From Acinetobacter sp. SAAs474 (lineage in GTDB: Bacteria; Pseudomonadota; Gammaproteobacteria; Pseudomonadales; Moraxellaceae), in contig NZ_CP127911.1 in assembly GCF_032823475.1 (NCBI RefSeq), positions 1 through 11,846 on the forward strand: 11,846 nt of DNA, written 5' to 3'. The notes under the pieces were generated by a model. That model saw only the letters and a list, made by a program, of their open reading frames with translations. It made no database searches and was not told the origin of the DNA. This document shows positions 6,322-11,846 of this stretch, piece by piece. The stretch's first letter is position 1. Each line of letters starts with the position of its first letter. The translations under genes and the position numbers were made by a program.

Positions 6322-7503
6322 ATGAATCAGCGAACACCTATTAAACTCAACACTGAACAAACAGAACTTTCATTAAAAAATAGAAAATATCTTGCTCAAA
6401 ATGGTATTGATTACGGTTTGTTATCCATTACACAAACTGGCCTTAATAAATCGATTATGGATGCCATAGGTTCTTTGCGAACATACCTGAAAGAGAACCA
6501 GTACCACAATTATTCTGAACAAAAACAAGGAACAAATTATAAAATATTAAAACCATGCCAATTGGTAATATCTGATACCAACACCCAAGATCAAAAAGTT
6601 AGCCTATATCGTCCTGAAACAAAATCAGGAGATCCAAGAATTTGGATTTATGGATTAAAAAATGTAGCTGGACCAGGTGACGAACTGGCACTAATTATTG
6701 ATAAGGGTGACTTGTACGCTTTTAATATCTCAAAATTAGATCTGACCCATAATCAAATCTTAAATAAGATCATTCATGACTATGAAGAAACAGCGATGGA
6801 GCTACTTAGTCTATTAGAAAACTTAAGTAAAAAAGGAAGATTACAATCAGTTATGTCTGGTCGGCATGATACAGCGATAGGCAGAACAATTGAGCATGTT
6901 TTAGGTATTCCAATTAATTCTTCACCTTTTCCAGATTATAAAGGGATTGAACTAAAATCTGGTCGTCTAAATAAAGTTTCAAACCGTACAAATTTATTCG
7001 CTCAAGTCCCAGACTGGTCAATAAGCACATTAAAAAGTAGTAAAGAAATCGTTGATAAATATGGTTATGAGCGTGGTGATGATTTAAAACTATATTGTAC
7101 GATTAAGACACATGCATATAATCCTCAAGGTCTTGGCTTTGAAGTGGATTTTGAACAAGATCGACTTAATGAGCTACACATAACAGATGGGCCGGTGGTT
7201 AGTTGGCTAGGTGATACCCTTAGAAATAAGTTATTGGAAAAGCATAGAGAAACTTTTTGGATCAAGGCCAATTCAGATATAGAAAATGGTAATGAATTTT
7301 TTACATTGAGTTCTATTACACATACTAAAAATCCTGTTTCGAGCCAGTTTCTTGTACTTATGGAACAAGGAATAATTACCATGGATCATTTAATCAAACG
7401 TAAAGATAAAACTGGAAAAACAAGCGAAAAAGGGCCTTTATTTAAAATAAAACCTGAACACTTAAGTTTAATTTTTCCTGAGCCAAAGCATTACAGTCTA
7501 TAG
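6322..7503 (+). CDS. Type II restriction endonuclease, MvaI/BcnI-like
   Basis: This 393-aa protein is divergent from the methyltransferase and is its natural partner. The C-terminal half carries a PD-(D/E)xK nuclease core: 'GRHDTAIGRTIEHVLGI' (180-196) leads into 'PDYKGIELKSGR' (204-215), giving D205, E210 and K212 as the likely metal-binding and catalytic residues. That block resembles MvaI/BcnI enzymes, which act as monomers on CCWGG and CCSGG. Those enzymes are only about 240-250 aa, so the roughly 175 N-terminal residues here are extra. They contain 'IWIYGLKNVAGPGDELALII' (107-126) and may be a separate DNA-binding or effector domain. I infer a CCNGG-like target, not proven. The gene ends 16 bp before pdif site 2 and is terminated by the hairpin at 7553-7582. 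Confidence 0.85.
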   Translation: MNQRTPIKLNTEQTELSLKNRKYLAQNGIDYGLLSITQTGLNKSIMDAIGSLRTYLKENQYHNYSEQKQGTNYKILKPCQLVISDTNTQDQKVSLYRPETKSGDPRIWIYGLKNVAGPGDELALIIDKGDLYAFNISKLDLTHNQILNKIIHDYEETAMELLSLLENLSKKGRLQSVMSGRHDTAIGRTIEHVLGIPINSSPFPDYKGIELKSGRLNKVSNRTNLFAQVPDWSISTLKSSKEIVDKYGYERGDDLKLYCTIKTHAYNPQGLGFEVDFEQDRLNELHITDGPVVSWLGDTLRNKLLEKHRETFWIKANSDIENGNEFFTLSSITHTKNPVSSQFLVLMEQGIITMDHLIKRKDKTGKTSEKGPLFKIKPEHLSLIFPEPKHYSL

Positions 7504-7519
7504 CCGTTCTTGGGTTGAG

Positions 7520-7547
7520 ATTTAACATAAAATCTCTTATGCGAGAT
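7520..7547 (-). other. pdif site 2 (XerD/XerC recombination site, D|C orientation)
   Basis: ATTTAACATAA (7520-7530), AATCTC and TTATGCGAGAT (7537-7547) form the 11-6-11 pattern in the opposite orientation to site 1. Read in C|D direction the arms are ATCTCGCATAA and TTATGTTAAAT, the latter identical to the consensus as I recall it, with centre GAGATT. It marks the right end of the restriction-modification cassette. GAGATTT (7517-7523) and AAATCTC (7530-7536) also make a 7-bp hairpin within it. Confidence 0.88.
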
Positions 7548-7552
7548 TAAAA

Positions 7553-7582
7553 AAAAACCCCAAGCTATGACTTGGGGTTTTT
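7553..7582. terminator. Bidirectional rho-independent terminator
   Basis: AAAAACCCCAAG (7553-7564) and CTTGGGGTTTTT (7571-7582) form a perfect 12-bp stem with a 6-nt loop, with A and T runs at both ends. It serves the rightward endonuclease gene and the leftward mobilization/hypothetical genes, which converge here. Confidence 0.9.
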
Positions 7583-7584
7583 AA

Positions 7585-7821
7585 TTAATAAGGTAAAACT
7601 TCCGATACTGGAACACCGATCTCTATAAGTTTTTGTGCGGTATCGTATGAAATCGTGCATTTCAAGCCATAGTACTGCATCCAGTATTTTCCCTCTTTCG
7701 CGTACTTAATAGGTACTAGAATGAGTTCTTTATATTCTTCAGGTGAAAGACTTAGAAGGAAATTACCTTCTAAGTTTAAAAGGGAACCTATTTCAGTTTC
7801 ATCAATCTCTATTTCAACCAT
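7585..7821 (-). CDS. Hypothetical protein (78 aa)
   Basis: The product starts MVEIEIDETEIGSLLNLEGN and contains 'LSLSPEEYKELILVPIKYAK' and 'YYGLKCTISYDTAQKLIEIG'. The ATG at 7821 is preferred because GGAG lies 6 nt upstream; a longer frame to 7833 would need TTG. It is small, acidic and soluble with an alpha/beta-like alternation; I do not recognise a family. It lies outside the pdif cassette, 64 bp downstream of the mobC-like gene on the same strand, and ends 3 bp from the terminator, so it is probably the last gene of the mobilization transcript. A role in mobilization is only suggested by position. Confidence 0.75.
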   Translation of the reverse strand: MVEIEIDETEIGSLLNLEGNFLLSLSPEEYKELILVPIKYAKEGKYWMQYYGLKCTISYDTAQKLIEIGVPVSEVLPY

Positions 7822-7885
7822 TACATTCTCCAAAATTACCCTTTCTTCGCTCGTTGTGAGTAAGATTTTTACCTAATAAAAAAAA

Positions 7886-8635
7886 TTAAAATTCATTGGC
7901 TTTAATATCCCATTCCTCATATGGAATGAAATAAAAACGCTCTAATAAACCTGTAGGTGTTGGGATGACCTTTCCCTTAAAAATAATTTTTTCAATTCGG
8001 TAAAAAAGTCTTCCTAATCGGGGGGCTAACTTCTCAGGACAAACATAAATCACCTCATCAATGACCCCTTTCGAGATCATTTCGGCATAGTTCGCCAAAA
8101 TTTCAACATAACGTTTTGGCGTTTTGACAGTCCGTTCTAACTCAATAGCGATTTTTCGACTTTTGGGAGAGCATGCAACTGCATCTGGAACTTGCACCCA
8201 TGTAGAACGGCTCTCATTTGCTTTCTTAAGCAGCCTAGAGCTACTTTCCCATCTAAGCCAGCCTGACCTAAGTGCTATTGCCTTAACACGCTGTAGAGCC
8301 AAACTATGCTCCATCGTGACGGGTTTCACACGACCTACCTCAAAAAACCGTAACAGCTCATTTTTTGGTATGACCAAAAATGCACCCGTTGGTGTTAAGC
8401 CCCAAACTGATAGCTTCCTTTCGCTTAATGGCACTGCCACTTGATGAGATTTAATTAACTGTTTAACCTCCATAGCACGAAGTATTCTTTGCATGCCGTT
8501 CGGTGTCATATTCAGAACTAAAGCCAGTATCTTAGAGGTGCTGTACCCCTCATCTAATAAAAATGAAAGAATCGTATGTTCTTTAGCTGCCCTTATTTCT
8601 CTTTGTTCAACTCTTGATGCAATTAAATTAGACAT
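7886..8635 (-). CDS. mobC: MobC-like relaxase / replication-relaxation family protein (CloDF13 type)
   Basis: This 249-aa protein has an N-terminal winged-helix-like region (about 18-65, 'HTILSFLLDEGYSTSKILAL') and a C-terminal domain containing 'VPDAVACSPKSRKIAIELERTVK' in two parts: PD at 150-151 and IELE at 164-167, followed by K171. That spacing resembles a PD-(D/E)xK-type nuclease core, in keeping with what is known of the MOB_C family, whose CloDF13 MobC (about 243 aa) nicks oriT without the usual HUH histidine motif. No HUH triad is visible here. The gene starts 3 bp after the stop of the large ATPase gene and has no strong ribosome binding site, so coupling to it is likely. The order ATPase then MobC matches CloDF13 mobB-mobC. 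The alternative is a simple replication-relaxation DNA-binding protein without relaxase activity. Confidence 0.75.
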   Translation of the reverse strand: MSNLIASRVEQREIRAAKEHTILSFLLDEGYSTSKILALVLNMTPNGMQRILRAMEVKQLIKSHQVAVPLSERKLSVWGLTPTGAFLVIPKNELLRFFEVGRVKPVTMEHSLALQRVKAIALRSGWLRWESSSRLLKKANESRSTWVQVPDAVACSPKSRKIAIELERTVKTPKRYVEILANYAEMISKGVIDEVIYVCPEKLAPRLGRLFYRIEKIIFKGKVIPTPTGLLERFYFIPYEEWDIKANEF

Positions 8636-8638
8636 GAA

Positions 8639-10360
8639 TCAACTCAACTCAGGAAAAATAAGCGTTGAACCAGAATCTAATTTTTTAGGAGTATCATCCT
8701 CTTCAAAACGCATCATCTTCTTAGTATCCGCATGTTTTTCAACCATAACAGGATAAACAGACGCAACCTTTGCAAGCCCATTCCCAAAAAGCACACCAGT
8801 ATTTCTAGGCAGAGATAACATCATATTGAAATCAATAAAGTTTCGTTCTGCCTGACGAATCTGCTTTTCACCCACCACGCGATTACTCAGACTGATTGTT
8901 GTTTCAATATTTCGAGCCTCATCATCAATTAAAATTTTCCCAGACAAATCTGAAAAATATTGAGCTGTTTCCGTATCTACAGCACGATATGTAAACTTAA
9001 GAGGACAATTCGTTAAAACAGCACCTTCAAAGGCTTTTGCATCCATGTTTTGCGGTACATCCCTTAAATCTGAAAGACTTTGATGAGCCAAAATAAAATG
9101 CAGACCTTTATCTCGAATAATCTTAATAGCATCCCCGAATATTTTTGAGTTTTGGAAAGAAAGCTCATCTAAAGAAATACAAACTTGTGTAGGCGTTTCA
9201 GTATTGTCTCGCTCACTCACGATTTGAATAAATCGAGCCAATATCATTCTTTGTGCCATCACGTTTTTGGGATCTTCCCAATCTCCCGCGATATAAACCA
9301 CATGACCTTTTTCAATGACCTCTTTTAAAGACAGACCTTGCTTTGCGTTAATCGCATCAACTTCGGCAAGTTCTTCTAAATCATCAGCAAAACCATCAGC
9401 CTCTTGATCTTGAATGTACTGACCATATAAGGAACTCAGCTCTCTTAAGGTCATATTTTCTTCATAATTCTTTGCAATAAATCTTGCCATTTTCCGACTC
9501 TTCGTTCGGAAATAGTCGGCATTACTATCATTCTTTTCCAAGTTCAAAAGCCTAACCAAAAGATTGACCTTTTGAGCAATCGTCGCGTCTTGAAGAATAT
9601 TAATTTGAGGCACAGGTGAACAAAGATTTATGAAGTAAAAAGGTACTCCCATATTTTGAGCCGCTTGCCTCAGTACATGCGCAGTCCACTCATCACCACC
9701 TTGTTTAGGATCAAAATGAATCAACGTTTCTCCTTTTAAAATGGCCTGATATCCTAACGATGCCAACTCCACACTTTTGCCAAAACCAGATGCGCCCGTA
9801 ATTTGTAGATGTGGAAGATTTTTACTCTCATACATAATGGGTAAACCATCAGCCCCTATACCAAAAAACCACCCATCTTTTTTAAAATACGGTACAGGAT
9901 CATATTCCAATATCTCTGTAAAGCTCTCATCAATCGTTCTGATATCTGATCTCGCATCTCGCTGAGTTCCAGATTTTTGTGTGACCGTTGCTTTTACTTT
10001 CTCAAGTGAAGGAGTAAAAATACGATCCATTAAAATACAAATAAAAAAACCTAAGGTACTGAATCCTAAGAAAATAATAAGCTCTGCACCAGTAACTTTT
10101 TTCCAATAATAAGCATTTACCCACAATACAAAAAAAGTGATTAAGAACAATATTGTTAAGTAAGAAACCAACCTTTCTAAGAGTTTAGAAATTGAGCTTA
10201 CTGATTGACCAAAATTAAATGAAATAAATATCAATATTCCAGTGATTAAAGAAATTACGTGTGCATACCTATATTCAAAAAATTTACTTAATCCTCTAGA
10301 AATATCTGGAATGAAAAAGTAAGAAAAAACCAAAATCAAAAAAACTATAAATGCTTTCAT
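8639..10360 (-). CDS. mobB: MobB-like type IV coupling protein (membrane-anchored conjugative DNA transfer ATPase)
   Basis: This 573-aa protein has four hydrophobic N-terminal segments (about residues 2-18, 34-52, 64-85 and 92-111), then a cytoplasmic ATPase domain. Walker A is GASGFGKS (189-196), Walker B is VCISLDEL (393-400, with D398-E399), and 'AHQSLSDL' (425-432) is the glutamine-containing motif of the VirD4/TraD/FtsK class. It should dock a relaxase-DNA complex to a conjugation channel in the inner membrane and pump DNA. CloDF13 MobB is the closest precedent I know. No mating-pair formation genes are present, so the plasmid would be mobilizable, not self-transmissible. The start at 10360 has GAAGTG just upstream and follows a very AT-rich region. 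The tail after about residue 545 is acidic and probably flexible. Confidence 0.88.
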   Translation of the reverse strand: MKAFIVFLILVFSYFFIPDISRGLSKFFEYRYAHVISLITGILIFISFNFGQSVSSISKLLERLVSYLTILFLITFFVLWVNAYYWKKVTGAELIIFLGFSTLGFFICILMDRIFTPSLEKVKATVTQKSGTQRDARSDIRTIDESFTEILEYDPVPYFKKDGWFFGIGADGLPIMYESKNLPHLQITGASGFGKSVELASLGYQAILKGETLIHFDPKQGGDEWTAHVLRQAAQNMGVPFYFINLCSPVPQINILQDATIAQKVNLLVRLLNLEKNDSNADYFRTKSRKMARFIAKNYEENMTLRELSSLYGQYIQDQEADGFADDLEELAEVDAINAKQGLSLKEVIEKGHVVYIAGDWEDPKNVMAQRMILARFIQIVSERDNTETPTQVCISLDELSFQNSKIFGDAIKIIRDKGLHFILAHQSLSDLRDVPQNMDAKAFEGAVLTNCPLKFTYRAVDTETAQYFSDLSGKILIDDEARNIETTISLSNRVVGEKQIRQAERNFIDFNMMLSLPRNTGVLFGNGLAKVASVYPVMVEKHADTKKMMRFEEDDTPKKLDSGSTLIFPELS

Positions 10361-10720
10361 GACACTTCAATAAAAAAAATAAAAATATAGTAATTAAAAT
10401 CAATTAAAATAAAGGCAAAATATTACTTAATTAAAAAGGATTTTCATTTATTTAAAATATTATTAAAAATCATATGCTTAGTATAAATTATTAATTTTAT
10501 TTATTATCACTAATAATAAATATATATAAACTAAATAAAACAATTATTATTAAATATTAATATTATTAATTAATAATATTAATAATAAAACAAATATAAT
10601 AATAATTAAAAATATATAATAATTATGAAAATTTCATTTATTTTTCAAAGACATACTTCTATCTAGTTTTTTTATATGATTATTTTAAATAATCCAATGA
10701 TAATTTTTTAGCAAAATATC
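10361..10720. other. Gene-free, extremely AT-rich tract upstream of mobB
   Basis: About 360 bp contain no credible ORF; 10430-10620 is almost pure A/T. It holds the 30-bp palindrome at 10555-10584 and many TAAT/ATTA repeats. It probably contains the mobB promoter. A role as an easily melted oriT-flanking or H-NS-like binding region is an inference. Confidence 0.6.
10555..10584. repeat. 30-bp perfect AT-only palindrome
   Basis: The half TATTAATATTATTAA (10555-10569) is followed directly by its exact reverse complement (10570-10584), with no loop. Such a sequence can extrude a cruciform under supercoiling. AT-only composition makes chance palindromes commoner, so function is uncertain. Confidence 0.6.
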
Positions 10721-10729
10721 TATTCAATC

Positions 10730-10753
10730 AGCAGCAATGACAGATCTGCTGCT
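10730..10753. repeat. Hairpin at the AT-rich/GC-rich boundary
   Basis: AGCAGCA (10730-10736) pairs with TGCTGCT (10747-10753) around a 10-nt loop and is followed by TTT. It could be a weak rightward terminator or simply the first of the hairpins in this structured segment. Confidence 0.4.
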
Positions 10754-10896
10754 TTTCAAGAAAAAATATAAAGACTGACAATTTCTACCAAATGCATAAT
10801 GCATATTGATACGCGGTTGCCCCGAAGGGGGGCTGAACGACAGTGAAGCATCCTCGAAGCCCCAGCGGAGAGGACAAGGGGGGAGCCACGAAAGGG

Positions 10897-10927
10897 AAAA
10901 AATGGAAGCGAAGCGTACCCATTTTTT
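10897..10927. terminator. Terminator-like hairpin with a GCGAAGC loop
   Basis: AAAAAATGG (10897-10905) pairs perfectly with CCATTTTTT (10919-10927) around the loop AAGCGAAGCGTAC. It has A and T runs at both ends like a bidirectional terminator, but no gene clearly ends here, and the loop carries the mini-hairpin motif that recurs towards the iterons. Confidence 0.45.
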
Positions 10928-10970
10928 AAGGCGTCCCAACGCCTGACCTTGAAGTGGGGGGCTAGCCCAT

Positions 10971-11098
10971 CCCCGTCGTAACGAAGTGCACGACAACCCT
11001 CTTACGGTTAAAAAAGTTCGTTGAGTTCATTGCGTAGCAAATGAAGCTCAATACTTTTCAGTAAGGGGGTTGTCGTGCGCGGCAGCGCAACGACGGGG
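10971..11098. repeat. Long imperfect hairpin (128 nt)
   Basis: Outer arms CCCCGTCGT (10971-10979) and ACGACGGGG (11090-11098) pair; after internal loops of 8 and 11 nt, GCACGACAACCC-T-CTTAC (10988-11005) pairs with GTAAGGGGGTTGTCGTGC (11061-11078) with one T/G position. Inside, TTGAG-TTCATT and AATGAAGCTCAA make a third stem with one bulge, flanked by AAAGT/ACTTT. The nested pairing over the whole length argues for a selected structure. Confidence 0.65.
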
Positions 11099-11159
11099 AC
11101 CTTGGAAGAAGGTAAAAACGCCCTAGCGTTTTAGCAAACCCATCCCGAACCCTTTCGGG

Positions 11160-11188
11160 CTGAAACCTAGCGATAGCAAAGGTTTCAG
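11160..11188. repeat. 9-bp perfect hairpin with AGCGATAGCAA loop
   Basis: CTGAAACCT (11160-11168) and AGGTTTCAG (11180-11188) are exact inverted copies. The 11-nt loop contains GCGATAGC, a variant of the GCGNAGC mini-hairpin found elsewhere in this region. Confidence 0.6.
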
Positions 11189-11240
11189 AGGGTAGCGTAG
11201 CGGTTGCGTTACCGTGAATTATCATAGGTATTCTTAATTT

Positions 11241-11292
11241 ACCGGCACTGCTTACTGGCACCATTCACCGGCACATGAGTTATGCCGGTGAA
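11241..11292. repeat. 13-bp-period direct repeats followed by an inverted copy
   Basis: ACCGGCAC (11241-11248), ACTGGCAC (11254-11261) and ACCGGCAC (11267-11274) begin exactly 13 bp apart. The third is part of a perfect 10-bp inverted repeat, TTCACCGGCA (11264-11273) with TGCCGGTGAA (11283-11292). Direct repeats leading to an inverted repeat are a common oriT or binding-site layout, so recognition by MobC or another plasmid protein is possible. Confidence 0.55.
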
Positions 11293-11541
11293 AAGCTTTA
11301 TTATTTTTATATATTTGAATGAAAAATAACGTTTTTAAGCGAGTGTCTACGAGCTGTCACAATGAAAAGTCGCGCCTCGCCCCTCTGAAAAACATGTTTT
11401 TAAGTATTAAAACTCTCAAAAATAGTGTGATGAGTTAAATCTATTTGTATCTAGATCGAGCGAAGCGAGTATAAAAAACTGATGAGCGAAGCGAATTCCG
11501 AGTTTCTTTTTTTCTTGATGACTTATACCAGGTATTAACTT
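11293..11541. other. Gene-free segment with palindrome and GAGCGAAGCGA motifs
   Basis: No credible gene is seen. It contains the 14-bp palindrome AAAAACATGTTTTT (11388-11401) and two identical GAGCGAAGCGA motifs at 11458-11468 and 11484-11494. GCGAAGC is known to form an unusually stable DNA mini-hairpin. Confidence 0.5.
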
Positions 11542-11616
11542 AAAAATTGCCCCACGAACTGAGCGAAAGCGAAGTTCAATAGAGTTTGAGCGTAGCGAAA
11601 ACCAAGGGCAATTTTT
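11542..11616. repeat. Three-way-junction structure upstream of the iterons
   Basis: The outer stem AAAAATTGCCC (11542-11552) / GGGCAATTTTT (11606-11616) is 11 bp and perfect. It encloses two hairpins: GAACT (11556-11560)/AGTTC (11573-11577) with loop GAGCGAAAGCGA, and GTTT (11584-11587)/AAAC (11599-11602) with loop GAGCGTAGCGA. The two loops are nearly the same motif, the one seen twice just upstream. Confidence 0.6.
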
Positions 11617-11621
11617 CACTC

Positions 11622-11703
11622 CCTAGGCTTTTAATTATTTTAAAACTTTTAAATGCTTTTAGGTGGTCTAAAAACCTTTATTTATAACTTTCTTAGAGAT
11701 TAT
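11622..11703. other. AT-rich stretch next to the iterons (possible DNA unwinding element)
   Basis: About 80 bp rich in A and T, with TTTTAA and TTTATA runs, lie directly upstream of the first iteron. Iteron origins usually have an AT-rich unwinding element beside the repeats; this is the natural candidate, by position only. Confidence 0.35.
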
Positions 11704-11791
11704 AAAACGAGGTTTACCTTGCATTAAAACGAGGTTTACCTTGCATTAAAACGAGGTTTACCTTGCATTAAAACGAGGTTTACCTTGCATT
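11704..11791 (+). repeat. Origin of replication: four perfect 22-bp iterons
   Basis: Four identical head-to-tail copies run 11704-11725, 11726-11747, 11748-11769 and 11770-11791. Each begins AAAACGAGG and ends CTTGCATT. Four 22-bp repeats just before repB are the standard RepB binding array of Acinetobacter Rep_3 plasmids. The 22-bp period, two helical turns, places RepB monomers on one face of the DNA. Confidence 0.93.
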
Positions 11792-11846
11792 AAGCGAGTT
11801 GATGATATAGCCTCGTCTTATGAAATTAAAAACATAATCTTTTTAT
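11792..11846 (+). promoter_or_regulatory. repB leader with an inverted half-iteron
   Basis: This 55-bp tail would join repB in a circle. CCTCGT at 11811-11816 is the reverse complement of ACGAGG, the start of each iteron. In Rep_3 plasmids inverted partial iterons in the rep promoter allow RepB dimers to repress their own gene; the same is inferred here. No clear -35/-10 pair was found. Confidence 0.4.

Larger units (their letters stand above)
10805..11240. other. Gene-free GC-richer segment packed with hairpins
   Basis: Base composition changes sharply near 10805. Successive hairpins are visible: CCCC-GAA-GGGG (10820-10830), TCCTC/GAGGA (10851-10874), the 9-bp stem at 10897-10927, AGGCGT/ACGCCT (10929-10944), the palindrome GGGCTAGCCC (10959-10968), the long hairpin 10971-11098, AAAACGC/GCGTTTT (11115-11132), CCCGAA/TTCGGG (11144-11159) and CTGAAACCT/AGGTTTCAG (11160-11188). 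Short frames across it look like chance frames. This density suggests a structured RNA or a single-stranded DNA signal such as an oriT or a priming site. Confidence 0.6.

Noticed and set aside
8124..8756. Rightward open frames opposite mobC and mobB
   Set aside because: They are shadows of strongly supported leftward genes with recognisable domains.
10724..11264. Leftward open frames of 68-90 codons in the hairpin-rich segment
   Set aside because: They run through inverted repeats, have unnatural Pro/Arg/Ser-rich composition, no ribosome binding sites and no recognisable domain.
11416..11619. Leftward 67-codon frame next to the iterons
   Set aside because: It is made of the GAGCGNAGCGA motifs and the three-way-junction stems; the frame is a by-product of the repeats.
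10361..11846. tRNA or rRNA genes in the gene-free third
   Set aside because: No cloverleaf with conserved TTCGA-type arm or CCA end was seen, and no rRNA-like sequence is present.

Overview
The window reads as a complete small mobilizable plasmid from Acinetobacter or a close Moraxellaceae relative, apparently opened at the start codon of its replication gene. The evidence is a Rep_3-type RepB at base 1, a second plasmid DNA-binding protein behind it, four perfect 22-bp iterons at the far end that would lie just upstream of repB in a circle, XerC/XerD (pdif) sites of the type that move cassettes between Acinetobacter plasmids, and low-GC coding sequence. Circularity is inferred, because the junction itself cannot be seen.

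Layout. (1) 1-1645 is the replication block: repB, the DNA-binding protein and a strong terminator. (2) 1685-7547 is an accessory cassette bounded by two oppositely oriented pdif sites. In order it holds a leftward pair of unrecognised genes (314 aa and 59 aa), a rightward XRE regulator/ImmA-IrrE metalloprotease pair whose promoter region carries a 21-bp direct repeat, a small leftward ORF of 56 aa, and a divergent type II restriction-modification pair: a C5-cytosine methyltransferase starting at TTG and an MvaI/BcnI-like endonuclease. (3) 7553-10360 is backbone: a terminator, a 78-aa hypothetical protein, and a mobC-like/mobB-like pair resembling the CloDF13 mobilization system (MOB_C relaxase plus coupling-protein ATPase). 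(4) 10361-11846 has no convincing gene. It runs from a very AT-rich tract with a 30-bp perfect palindrome, through a GC-richer segment packed with hairpins, to clusters of GCGNAGC mini-hairpins and finally the iterons.

How it works together. RepB should act at the iterons. MobB/MobC would allow transfer with the help of a conjugative element's secretion channel, since no mating-pair genes are present. The restriction-modification cassette gives both defence against incoming DNA and stabilization of the plasmid through post-segregational dependence on the methylase. The XRE/ImmA pair and the unrecognised leftward operon facing it form the least explained part and are the best candidate for an undescribed system. 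The structured non-coding third is the second.
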